Source: GCA-2737725 sp965229355 (lineage in GTDB: Bacteria; Pseudomonadota; Alphaproteobacteria; Rhodospirillales; Rhodospirillaceae). Taken from it: a DNA stretch of 64,000 nt. Positions 35,797 to 43,580 of the stretch are shown here, in pieces (positions within the stretch are counted from its first letter, which is position 1; each line of letters opens with the position of its first letter). The DNA lies in assembly GCA_965229355.1 (NCBI GenBank), contig OZ245869.1, positions 1,612,001 through 1,676,000 on the forward strand, in the 5' to 3' direction. Both the position numbers and the translations under genes were made by a program. The notes under the pieces are model-generated. The model saw only the letters and a list, made by a program, of their open reading frames with translations. It was not told where the DNA came from and searched no databases.

Positions 35797-37103
35797 TACT
35801 TCTTACCCTTTGTAAAAACCGCAACCAATTCCACGTGGTGTGACCATGTAAACTGATCGACCACTTTCAGACTATCAAATGTGTAGCCGCCATCGACCAG
35901 GGTGCGTGCATCGCGCGCAAAAGTGTTTGGGTTACACGACACCGCCACAATTTTTTTGACCTTACTTTGCGCCAGCGTTTTCACTTGCTCGGCGGCCCCT
36001 GCGCGCGGCGGATCAAACACCACGGCATCGTATTTTTTCAGCTCGTCGGGTTGCAACGGATTGCGGAACAAGTCGCGTTTAATGGGGATCAAGGGTTTAG
36101 CCGCGCGCGCCTTGTTAAGGGCTTGTATAGCGGGCTCGCTATTTTCAAAGGCATCGACTGTGCCGCGCTCTAACATGGGCCCGCTGAACGTGCCGCAGCC
36201 TGAGAACAAGTCAGCAAATTTGCCTTTCTCAGGTAATGCATTCATGACGGCCTCAATCAAAGTTTTTTCCCCCGTCGCTGTGGGCTGTAAAAACGCCAAG
36301 GGTGGCAAGGGCACGCGTAATGCATCAAAATTTGCGTAAAGCGGGCTCATTTCCAACAACACTTCTGGTTCTGCCGTGTCGTTGGCACGCCATGAGATGC
36401 GGCTGACGTTTGCATTTTGTGCAAGCTTTGTCGCTGCGTCATATATTTTTGAATCGGGCACGCCCTTTGCACCGACTGCGCCGGTAATCACCACGTCATA
36501 CAATCCATTCACGGATTGAATGAACACATCGGCGGGCTTGCCGCCTTGCAACAGCGGCACCAGCAAGGGCGCTAATTTAGTGCGCAGTTCCATAATGCCA
36601 GGTTCAGCCACCAAGCAGGTGGTGATTTCAGCGACGTTATGCGAGCGGCGTTGGGAATATCCCAGCGTCACAGCTTTGGCCGTTTTGAAGGCGGTGAATG
36701 TCACGCGACGTCGGGTACCTGCTGCCACATATAAAGGTGTGTGCCATGTGGTTGGCTCTATACCCACCTTGCTTAAAGCCAGGCGGACGTTGTCAATTTT
36801 CCAGGTTTGGTAAAGCTCATCGTTCGCGTGTTGCAACGTGCAGCCACCACACACAGCATAATTCACGCAAGGTGCTTCAACGCGGTTGGGTGCGGGTGTG
36901 ATGATTTGCGTGATTTCTCCACGGAGGGCGCCCGCACTGCCTTTTTGTACATTGGCAGCCACGATCTCGCCGGGCAGTGCGCGCTCGACATATATAAAGC
37001 CATCGCCTGATTTATGAATACCATCCCCTTGCGGGCCTAAAGCATCAATCACCAAGGTCTGACTGGTGGGGGCGCTGTGGTGCTGGGGGCGATGTTTGGG
37101 CAT
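35796..37103 (-). CDS. RlmD/TrmA-family RNA (uracil-5-)-methyltransferase
   Basis: A 435-residue SAM-dependent methyltransferase that makes 5-methyluridine in rRNA or tRNA. An N-terminal TRAM domain (VIDALGPQGDGIHKSGDGFIYVERALPGE cut) precedes iron-sulfur ligands in CVNYAVCGGCTLQH. The SAM site is FADLFSGCGTFSG, and the catalytic Cys is in VAVSCNPNTFARD. RlmD (U1939 of 23S rRNA) is the closest E. coli relative, but the exact target is not decided by sequence alone. ATG 37103 is used; a TTG at 37112 is in frame. Confidence 0.9.
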   Translation of the reverse strand: MPKHRPQHHSAPTSQTLVIDALGPQGDGIHKSGDGFIYVERALPGEIVAANVQKGSAGALRGEITQIITPAPNRVEAPCVNYAVCGGCTLQHANDELYQTWKIDNVRLALSKVGIEPTTWHTPLYVAAGTRRRVTFTAFKTAKAVTLGYSQRRSHNVAEITTCLVAEPGIMELRTKLAPLLVPLLQGGKPADVFIQSVNGLYDVVITGAVGAKGVPDSKIYDAATKLAQNANVSRISWRANDTAEPEVLLEMSPLYANFDALRVPLPPLAFLQPTATGEKTLIEAVMNALPEKGKFADLFSGCGTFSGPMLERGTVDAFENSEPAIQALNKARAAKPLIPIKRDLFRNPLQPDELKKYDAVVFDPPRAGAAEQVKTLAQSKVKKIVAVSCNPNTFARDARTLVDGGYTFDSLKVVDQFTWSHHVELVAVFTKGKK

Positions 37104-37230
37104 TTCGAGCAATCTTTATAGGGCTGATCGCGGTCCTTTTACCCGAGTTTCGGTGTGATGGGGAAAAGGAAACTTTGAGGCGGTCTGGTTGTTGCGTACC
37201 ATGCGCTATCTTTCACCACAGGAGACCGCC

Positions 37231-38100
37231 ATGAGCAGCCAAGACACGAATAATGTGAGTGATGAAGATGTATGTGGCGACGACTGCTACAACGTTACAC
37301 GTCGTGATTTAGGCGCGATGGTTTTGGGGGCAGGCCTCGTTGTCGCGGCAGGCCGTCCTGCTTCTGCGGCGCTTGATGTAACCGAAACCGATGTTGCAAT
37401 CAAAACGCCAGATGGCGAATGTGACGCGGTGTTGCTGCATCCGAAATCGGGAACTTACCCCGGTGTGTTGGTCTGGCCTGATATCGGCGGCTTGCGCCCC
37501 GTGTTCCGTGATATGGGTAAGCGCTTGGCCGCAGAAGGTTACACGGTGTTGGTGGTCAATCCGTTTTACCGTAGCGCTAAGGCTGATGCTTCCGCGAATG
37601 CATCACGTGAAGAGCGTGGAAAAATGCGCGAAGCGTTGTTTGTTGAAGGTGGCCCGGAAAAGGATGCAACCGCATTTGTGGCGTTCCTCGATAAACAAGC
37701 GGCTACGAAGAAAACCGCCAAGCTTGGCACAACCGGTTACTGCATGGGCGGGCCACTGGTGATGCGCACCGCAGCCATTCAGCCAGATCGCATTGCTGTT
37801 GCTGGCTCATTCCATGGCGGGGGCTTGGCGACAGATCAGCCGAACAGTCCGCACCTCCTCGTACCCAAAATGAAAGCGAAGTTTTTAATCTGTGTCGCCG
37901 AGAATGATGACCAACGCGATCCAGACGCAAAGACGAAATTACGTGCAGCGTTCGATGTCGCTAAAAACCCAGCTGATATTGAAGTGTATGCAGGCGCCAA
38001 TCATGGTTGGTGTGTGCCCGGCAGCCAGGTTTACAACGAAGCACAAGCCGAGAAGGCGTGGGCGAAGCTTCTGGCTCTGCTGAAATCAACCTTGACTTAA
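37231..38100 (+). CDS. dienelactone hydrolase family protein with Tat-like signal
   Basis: A 289-residue alpha/beta hydrolase. The nucleophile is Cys in GTTGYCMGGPLV, as in dienelactone hydrolases, and the catalytic His is in AGANHGWC. The N-terminus has a twin-arginine motif (VTRRDLGAMVLGAGLVVAAG), so it is probably exported folded. ATG 37231 follows an AGGAGA ribosome site by six bases; the frame open from 37189 is non-coding in character. The true substrate is unknown; the family includes carboxymethylenebutenolidases and plastic- or lipid-acting esterases. Confidence 0.9.
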   Translation: MSSQDTNNVSDEDVCGDDCYNVTRRDLGAMVLGAGLVVAAGRPASAALDVTETDVAIKTPDGECDAVLLHPKSGTYPGVLVWPDIGGLRPVFRDMGKRLAAEGYTVLVVNPFYRSAKADASANASREERGKMREALFVEGGPEKDATAFVAFLDKQAATKKTAKLGTTGYCMGGPLVMRTAAIQPDRIAVAGSFHGGGLATDQPNSPHLLVPKMKAKFLICVAENDDQRDPDAKTKLRAAFDVAKNPADIEVYAGANHGWCVPGSQVYNEAQAEKAWAKLLALLKSTLT

Positions 38101-38131
38101 GTGTACGTTGATCCACAAAACTCACACAATC

Positions 38132-38160
38132 CCCCTGCAAACGGCCTGCATTTGCAGGGG
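38132..38160. terminator. hairpin between dienelactone hydrolase and parS
   Basis: CCCCTGCAAA and TTTGCAGGGG form a ten-base perfect stem with a nine-base loop, just past the plus-strand stop and facing a convergent gene. No long T run follows, so it may be a transcription terminator of modest strength. Confidence 0.6.
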
Positions 38161-38200
38161 CTGATGAAAGTTATTCACAAAAACAGTCACGACTGTTTTT

Positions 38201-38224
38201 AACTTGTTTCACGTGAAACAAGTT
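38201..38224. promoter_or_regulatory. parS: parS centromere site
   Basis: The core TGTTTCACGTGAAACA (38205-38220) is a perfect match to the universal chromosomal ParB-binding site, and the palindrome extends without error to 24 bases (38201-38224). It lies in the gap between two convergent genes, as is typical. ParB would load here to partition the chromosome and recruit SMC. It implies that this part of the chromosome is within reach of the replication origin. Confidence 0.93.
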
Positions 38225-38232
38225 GTGCAGTT

Positions 38233-38712
38233 TTACTTTTCGCGGTGAATCGGATCGACCCATAAAACCGTTTCGGGTTTTTCGACTGGCTCGATCTCAA
38301 GGTTCACAGCCACGGCTTCATTATCGCTGCGTACCAGCACGCACTCTAATGTCTCATCGGTGCTGGCGTTGATTTCCTGATGCGGCACGTAAGGCGGTAC
38401 AAAAATAAAATCACCCGGGCCTGCTTCGGCGGTGAATTCTAGTTTCTCACCCCAACGCATCCGTGCGCGACCCTTCACAATATAAATCACGCTTTCAAGG
38501 TGCCCGTGGTGATGAGCACCCGTTTTCGCGTTAGCGTGAATATGCACTGTACCGGCCCAGATCTTCTGCGCACCAACACGGGCTAAGTTAATGGCTGCTG
38601 CCCGGTTCATGCCTGGCGTTTGCGCGGTGTTGGTATCCAGTTGATCGCCAGGAATTACCTTTACGCCGTGCAGCTTCCAGTCAGTATGATCGTGGCCATG
38701 ATCGCCGCTCAT
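38233..38712 (-). CDS. cupin-domain protein
   Basis: A 159-residue single-domain cupin. Motif 1 is HIHANAKTGAHHHGHLESVIYIVKG (cut; His-rich metal site) and motif 2 is PGDFIFVPPYVPHQEIN. The N-terminus has its own HGHDH cluster. Such proteins are metal-dependent dioxygenases, isomerases or sensors, and the role is unknown. The start overlaps the stop of the DUF2200 gene by four bases, so the two are co-translated. Confidence 0.88.
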   Translation of the reverse strand: MSGDHGHDHTDWKLHGVKVIPGDQLDTNTAQTPGMNRAAAINLARVGAQKIWAGTVHIHANAKTGAHHHGHLESVIYIVKGRARMRWGEKLEFTAEAGPGDFIFVPPYVPHQEINASTDETLECVLVRSDNEAVAVNLEIEPVEKPETVLWVDPIHREK

Positions 38713-39068
38713 GTGCTTTGCGTCCGTAAAATTTTATCCATCGTCTTGCCCTTCGCCAATTCATCGATCAGCTTATCAAGATAGCGAATCTCGCGCATAG
38801 TTGGCTCTTTGATATCTTCAACACGCACCCCACACACGACACCTTTGATTAAAGATCGCGAGGGATTCATTTTTGGCGCTTGGGCAAAGAAGCTCTCGAC
38901 ATCAGTCTGTTTTTTCAACTGAGCGTCCAGCTTTTTCGCCGTGTATCCTGTCAGCCACAGAATGATCTTATCTACCTCGGCTTTTGTGCGGCCCTTTTTC
39001 TCCGCCTTCGCAACTAAAAGCGGATACACGCGGGCGAAGCTCATTTTGTAAATGCGGTGTGTCGTCAT
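38709..39068 (-). CDS. DUF2200 family protein
   Basis: A 119-residue protein matching DUF2200 along its length (MTTHRIYKMSFARVYPLLVAKAEKKGRTKAEV, cut, and ILWLTGYTAKKLDAQL). It is basic and helical; function unknown. It lies 19 bases downstream of recQ and overlaps the cupin gene, forming a recQ-DUF2200-cupin transcript on the minus strand. Confidence 0.9.
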   Translation of the reverse strand: MTTHRIYKMSFARVYPLLVAKAEKKGRTKAEVDKIILWLTGYTAKKLDAQLKKQTDVESFFAQAPKMNPSRSLIKGVVCGVRVEDIKEPTMREIRYLDKLIDELAKGKTMDKILRTQST

Positions 39069-39087
39069 CGCCGTATTTCATCGCTTT

Positions 39088-40908
39088 TTATGGTTGTGTA
39101 GCGCCGGAGTAACGTTCAATCGCATCTAAGAATGTCTGACCGTAGCGCGCAAGCTTAGCCTCCCCCACGCCACTGACGCCAGCCATGGCATCCAATGTGG
39201 CAGGTTTAATTGCAGCCATCGCCTGCAATGTTTTATCGTGAAAAATAACATACGGTGGAACGTCTTGTGCTTTCGCGAGTTCCAGGCGTAAGGCACGCAA
39301 CGCAGTAAACAGGCCTTCATCCTTATGGGATGTCTCATGTGTGATCGCGATGCCCCGACGCCCGCGTGAGGCCTTCACAGTTGTAGTGTGGCGCAGCGTT
39401 AGCGTCTCTTTGCTCTGCAGAAAAGTCTGGCCGAGCGGGGTAATGCTCAGCCCACCATAATTTTCGGCATCAACTTGCAACAGGCCCAGCGCTGCAAGTT
39501 GTCGAAAAATCCCGCGCCATTGGTTCTTGTTAAACTCGGTGCCGATGCCAAACGTACTCTGCTTGTCATGGCCGAAATCTCGGATGCGTTGCTCATCGGC
39601 GCCGAGCAGGACATCGATCAGATAATTCACACCGAATCGCTGGCCGGTGCGATAAACGCATGAAATAGCTTTTTGCGCAGCGACGGTGCCGTCAAATGTT
39701 TCGGGCGGAGTATGGCAAGTGTCGCAATTGCCGCATGGCGCGCAAGCGTCGCCAAAGTATTCCAGCATCACTTGGCGGCGGCAACGGCTCGTCTCGCATA
39801 AACTCAGTAAAGAACTTAACTTCTGTCGCTCGACTCGTTTTTGTGCATCTGCCGTGTCGGCGGCTTCAATAAAATTGCGCTGTTGCGCCACATCTTGAAG
39901 GCCGTAGGCCATCCAAACTGCTGCGGGCAGGCCATCGCGACCGGCGCGGCCTGTTTCTTGGTAATAGGCCTCAATATTTTTTGGCAGATCAAGGTGCGCA
40001 ACAAAGCGCACGTTGGGTTTATCAATGCCCATTCCAAACGCGATCGTCGCCACCATGATGATATTCTCATCACGTAAGAATCGATTCTGATTGGCTGCGC
40101 GCACATCGGCATTTAAGCCCGCATGATATGGCAGCGCATTGAAGCCTTGTTCGACTAACCACGTCGCCGTCTGCTCCACGGCCTTCCGCGACAGGCAGTA
40201 AACAATGCCACTGTCACCCATATGATTTTTGCGAATAAAATTCAGAAGCTGCGCCCGTGCGCTATCCTTCTCGACGATGGCATAAGAAATATTAGGGCGG
40301 TCAAAACCTGCCACGTATATTTTCCCATCTGCCAAGCCAAGGCGTTCGATGATGTCACGGCGCGTGGCTGTATCCGCCGTGGCCGTCAGCGCCAAACGCG
40401 GAACGTCGGGGAATTTTTTGCTTAAGGCGCCAAGCTTCATATACTCGGGCCTGAAGTCATGGCCCCATTGCGAAACGCAGTGCGCTTCATCGATGGCAAA
40501 AAGGGCCAGTGGCGTTTGTGCCAGCAATGCCAGAAAGTCATCCATCAGCAGACGTTCAGGCGCGACGTAGACAAGATCGATCGTGCCCGCGCGCATCATG
40601 GCTTTGGTGGCTTGCGCTTCGTGTTGCGGTGTTGCCGAATTCAGCGCGGCGGCATTAATGCCTAGCTGACGCAAAGCCGCAACCTGATCTTGCATTAATG
40701 CAATCAAGGGGGACACAACAATGGCCACACCCTCGCGGCATATGGCTGGGATCTGATAACACAGCGACTTGCCACCGCCGGTCGGCATCAGCACGAATGC
40801 GTGCCCTCCGCCGATAATGTGATCGATGATCTCGCCCTGCTGGCCCCGAAAACCCGAATAGCCAAATGTGTGCTGTAAAACGCTGTGAGGTGTCGGCATC
40901 GTTGTCAT
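39088..40908 (-). CDS. recQ: ATP-dependent DNA helicase RecQ
   Basis: A 606-residue 3'-5' superfamily 2 helicase for recombination and fork repair. Walker A is MPTGGGKSLCYQIP, the DEAH box is FAIDEAHCVSQWGHDFRPEY (cut), and motif VI is YYQETGRAGRDG. A RecQ zinc-binding segment (CRRQVMLEYFGD then CGNCDTC) and a C-terminal HRDC domain (FHDKTLQAMAAIKPATLDAM) complete the standard bacterial layout. ATG 40908 is chosen; the frame open to 40980 lacks homologous character. Confidence 0.95.
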   Translation of the reverse strand: MTTMPTPHSVLQHTFGYSGFRGQQGEIIDHIIGGGHAFVLMPTGGGKSLCYQIPAICREGVAIVVSPLIALMQDQVAALRQLGINAAALNSATPQHEAQATKAMMRAGTIDLVYVAPERLLMDDFLALLAQTPLALFAIDEAHCVSQWGHDFRPEYMKLGALSKKFPDVPRLALTATADTATRRDIIERLGLADGKIYVAGFDRPNISYAIVEKDSARAQLLNFIRKNHMGDSGIVYCLSRKAVEQTATWLVEQGFNALPYHAGLNADVRAANQNRFLRDENIIMVATIAFGMGIDKPNVRFVAHLDLPKNIEAYYQETGRAGRDGLPAAVWMAYGLQDVAQQRNFIEAADTADAQKRVERQKLSSLLSLCETSRCRRQVMLEYFGDACAPCGNCDTCHTPPETFDGTVAAQKAISCVYRTGQRFGVNYLIDVLLGADEQRIRDFGHDKQSTFGIGTEFNKNQWRGIFRQLAALGLLQVDAENYGGLSITPLGQTFLQSKETLTLRHTTTVKASRGRRGIAITHETSHKDEGLFTALRALRLELAKAQDVPPYVIFHDKTLQAMAAIKPATLDAMAGVSGVGEAKLARYGQTFLDAIERYSGATQP

Positions 40909-41022
40909 TGCTGTGAATATGCACAACGGCGCGAAATGTCGAGTTTTTATGAACGCTAAGCTTCGTTGCGTGGTGCCCACTCGGGTCGTGATCCGCGCCT
41001 GAATTTTAATGGTCGAACTGGT

Positions 41023-41904
41023 CTAAACCTTCTGCAACAACTCCGCCAAAAGCTGGTTCGGGAAACGACGTTTGGGAACGATGGCATAGAAGCTTTCTTC
41101 AATCTGGCGCACCCGGCAGTATTCCACCAGTGCACCCGATGCTAGTTCGTCGCGAACTACAATGGGCGGTACGAGTGTGACGCCTTCACGCTCGCGCGCA
41201 AGCAAGCGCAACATCGCCATATCGTCCACTTCAGCCAAGATGGTCGGCTTGATCTCGGCCTGTTCTAAAATGCGATCAAACGCTACGCGAATATCGCTGT
41301 CGAGGCTGGGCAGCAGAATCGGTGTTGTCGCGAGATCCTGCGGAAAACGAAAGCGCTGCTTCCTAAATTTCAGCTTCGGTCGTCCCACCAGACTAACGGG
41401 CTGTTGATCGAGTAAGTGGTTGCGGAACTCAGAGCGCGCGTCACGAGGCGCGGCGCTGTTGGCCAGTACAACGTCGATGGCGTGGGCCTCAAGCTGAGCC
41501 AGCAACTCGCGCAACGTTCCCGACCGGACGATCAATTCCACGTCGGAGCGCCCCACCAGGGGTTTGAGGAATTCCAGTTGAAAGTTCCGCGACAGCGTCG
41601 TCAGCGCACCGACCCTAAGCACATGGCGGCTCGCGACGGGGCGGTCCTGTAGTGTGCCCAGCAGTTCGTCGCCCGCCTTGAAGATGCTGTCAGCATAATC
41701 GAGCGTGATGCGGCCCGCCTCCGTCAACACCAATTTTTTCGCGACGCGGTCGAACAGGCGGTGGCCAATTTGATGCTCGAGCTTCTGAATTTGAACTGAC
41801 AGAGCGGATTGCGACAGATTCAGCCGGCGCGCTGCCGAAGTGAGGCTGCCATCGTGAGCCACGGCCCAAAAGTAGCGCAGATGATTGAAGTTCAGCTTGG
41901 CCAT
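41023..41904 (-). CDS. LysR-family regulator of the dab operon
   Basis: A 293-residue LysR regulator with an N-terminal winged helix (MAKLNFNHLRYFWAVAHDGSLTSAARRLNLSQSALS, cut) and a substrate-binding-like effector domain. It resembles NhaR-type regulators and is divergent from dabB. The divergent promoter holds a T-N11-A dyad that covers the regulator's own start codon, the classical autoregulatory site. By analogy with CcmR/CbbR near carbon-uptake genes it probably activates dabBA when inorganic carbon is low (inference). Confidence 0.9.
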   Translation of the reverse strand: MAKLNFNHLRYFWAVAHDGSLTSAARRLNLSQSALSVQIQKLEHQIGHRLFDRVAKKLVLTEAGRITLDYADSIFKAGDELLGTLQDRPVASRHVLRVGALTTLSRNFQLEFLKPLVGRSDVELIVRSGTLRELLAQLEAHAIDVVLANSAAPRDARSEFRNHLLDQQPVSLVGRPKLKFRKQRFRFPQDLATTPILLPSLDSDIRVAFDRILEQAEIKPTILAEVDDMAMLRLLAREREGVTLVPPIVVRDELASGALVEYCRVRQIEESFYAIVPKRRFPNQLLAELLQKV

Positions 41905-41930
41905 ATCGTTAGATTAAAACGAACGATATG
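41902..41930. promoter_or_regulatory. LysR-type T-N11-A dyad in the lysR-dabB promoter
   Basis: CATATCGTT and AACGATATG are perfect nine-base arms with an 11-base spacer, giving ATCGT-T-N11-A-ACGAT. The left arm contains the lysR start codon. An outer repeat, AACAATGAA (41936-41944) and TTCATTGTT (41987-41995), plus the palindrome CCATATATGG (41949-41958), fill the rest of the divergent promoter. Confidence 0.7.
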
Positions 41931-42010
41931 TAAGAAACAATGAATTTTCCATATATGGCTCCCGCCCCTAAAAGCGCGGAGTATATTTCATTGTTCAAGG
42001 AACCGCCGAC

Positions 42011-43567
42011 ATGAACATTGTTCTTTCCGTGCTCGCGCCTTTGATATTGGGTGGTGCTGCGCTGCTGGCGTTTCTCAGCCCCGGACTGCGCCCGCGCTTC
42101 GCCTTGATCAGCGCGCAATCGGCCTCTCTCCTTTCATTTGCGGCATCGGTCGCGACGGCGGCCCTCTTCGTCATGCAGGGACCTACGACAGTCGATCTGG
42201 CCGTCATCAGCGGTTATGGACTAGCGTTCCGGCTGGACGCGGTAAGCGGGGTCATGGCGGTATTGGTCTCGTTCATCGGCTGGGTGGTCGTGCGCTACGC
42301 CGTCACCTACCTTGATGGCGAAACCCGCCAAGGCGCGTTCACTGGCTGGCTGTGCCTGACTTTAGCGGCGGTTTTGGTCTTGGTGACGTCGGGAAATCTC
42401 ATCCAGCTCGTCGGCGCATGGATCGCCACCAGCCTGTTCTTGCACCGTCTACTGCTGTTCTATCCCGAGCGGCCTGGAGCCCAGCGCGCGGCTCGCAGCA
42501 AGTACGTGGTTGCTCGAGGGGGCGATATCGCGTTGGTCGGCTCAGCCGCTCTGATGGCGTTTGCTTTCAGCACCGGCGACATCGCTGCGATTGCGGATGC
42601 GTCGCGCGACGGCGCAGGCGGAGGTTTAGCGGTCGGCGCGGCTGCTCTGATGGCGTTTGCTGCAGCCTTAAAGTCTGCTCAGTTTCCCACTCATGGCTGG
42701 TTGATCGAGGTGGTGGAAACTCCTACGCCCGTGTCCGCACTGTTGCATGCTGGCGTGATCAACGCCGGCGGATTTCTACTGATCCGGTTCGCCGATGTTA
42801 TGCTGACTGCGCCAAATGTGTTGGCAGTGCTGGCCATCGTCGGAGGTCTGACTGCACTGTTGGGCGGCTTGGTCATGCTAACGCAATCTGCGGTGAAGAC
42901 CTCGCTGGCGTGGTCCACGGTCTCGCAAATGGGTTTCATGATGCTTCAATGCGGGCTTGGTTTGTTCTCGCTAGCCTTGCTGCACATCGTTATGCACTCG
43001 CTGTACAAGGCCCATTCGTTCTTGGCCTCGGGCGGCGCAGTGGAACGGGTGGCGGCGATCCGCCGACCGGGCCCCGTTGCGGTTCCAGATGCCCGCGCGG
43101 TCAGCCGCGCATTTCTTGTCGGCTTGGCGATCTATGTGACGGTGGGCATCGCCTTCGGCTTCGCAGAAAAGCCGCCTCAGACCATGGCGCTGGGCGCGAT
43201 CCTGATTTTCGGCGTCGCCTACTTGTTCGCGCAAGGCTTCGCTGACGCAGCCCCGAGCGCCTTGACCCGGCGCACCACAATTTATGCGCTCGCCGCCTCG
43301 GTCACCTACTTCGCACTTCAATCTATCGTCACATGGCTAACGGCTGGCGTCATTCCGCCGCCGCCTGCGCCGGGGCCGCTGGAGTGGGCGCTGATAGTCG
43401 TGGCCGTTATGAGTTTTGCAATAGTCGCCGTCGCCCAGGCGCTGTTCCCCATCTGGGCCTATCACCCCGCCGCTGCGGGCCTGCGCACACATCTGGCCAA
43501 CGGACTGTACGCACAAGCGGTCTTCGACCGGCTGCTCGGTGGCTGGAAACTGAATCCTAAATCTTGA
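42011..43567 (+). CDS. dabB: DabB: membrane subunit of the DAB inorganic-carbon pump
   Basis: A 518-residue membrane protein of the NuoL/MrpA (proton_antipo_M) family with about 13 helices. Family features include ALKSAQFPTHGWLIEVVETPTPVSALLHAGVINAGGFLL (cut, residues about 218-256) with the key Lys and the Glu of helix 8 to 9, and MGFMMLQCGLGLFSLALLHIVMHSLYKAHSFLASGG (cut). In DAB systems this subunit passes protons or sodium to drive carbon dioxide hydration by DabA. An AAGGA ribosome site precedes the ATG. dabA starts 13 bases downstream. Confidence 0.93.
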   Translation: MNIVLSVLAPLILGGAALLAFLSPGLRPRFALISAQSASLLSFAASVATAALFVMQGPTTVDLAVISGYGLAFRLDAVSGVMAVLVSFIGWVVVRYAVTYLDGETRQGAFTGWLCLTLAAVLVLVTSGNLIQLVGAWIATSLFLHRLLLFYPERPGAQRAARSKYVVARGGDIALVGSAALMAFAFSTGDIAAIADASRDGAGGGLAVGAAALMAFAAALKSAQFPTHGWLIEVVETPTPVSALLHAGVINAGGFLLIRFADVMLTAPNVLAVLAIVGGLTALLGGLVMLTQSAVKTSLAWSTVSQMGFMMLQCGLGLFSLALLHIVMHSLYKAHSFLASGGAVERVAAIRRPGPVAVPDARAVSRAFLVGLAIYVTVGIAFGFAEKPPQTMALGAILIFGVAYLFAQGFADAAPSALTRRTTIYALAASVTYFALQSIVTWLTAGVIPPPPAPGPLEWALIVVAVMSFAIVAVAQALFPIWAYHPAAAGLRTHLANGLYAQAVFDRLLGGWKLNPKS

Positions 43568-43580
43568 TGGGAGCCGAATC

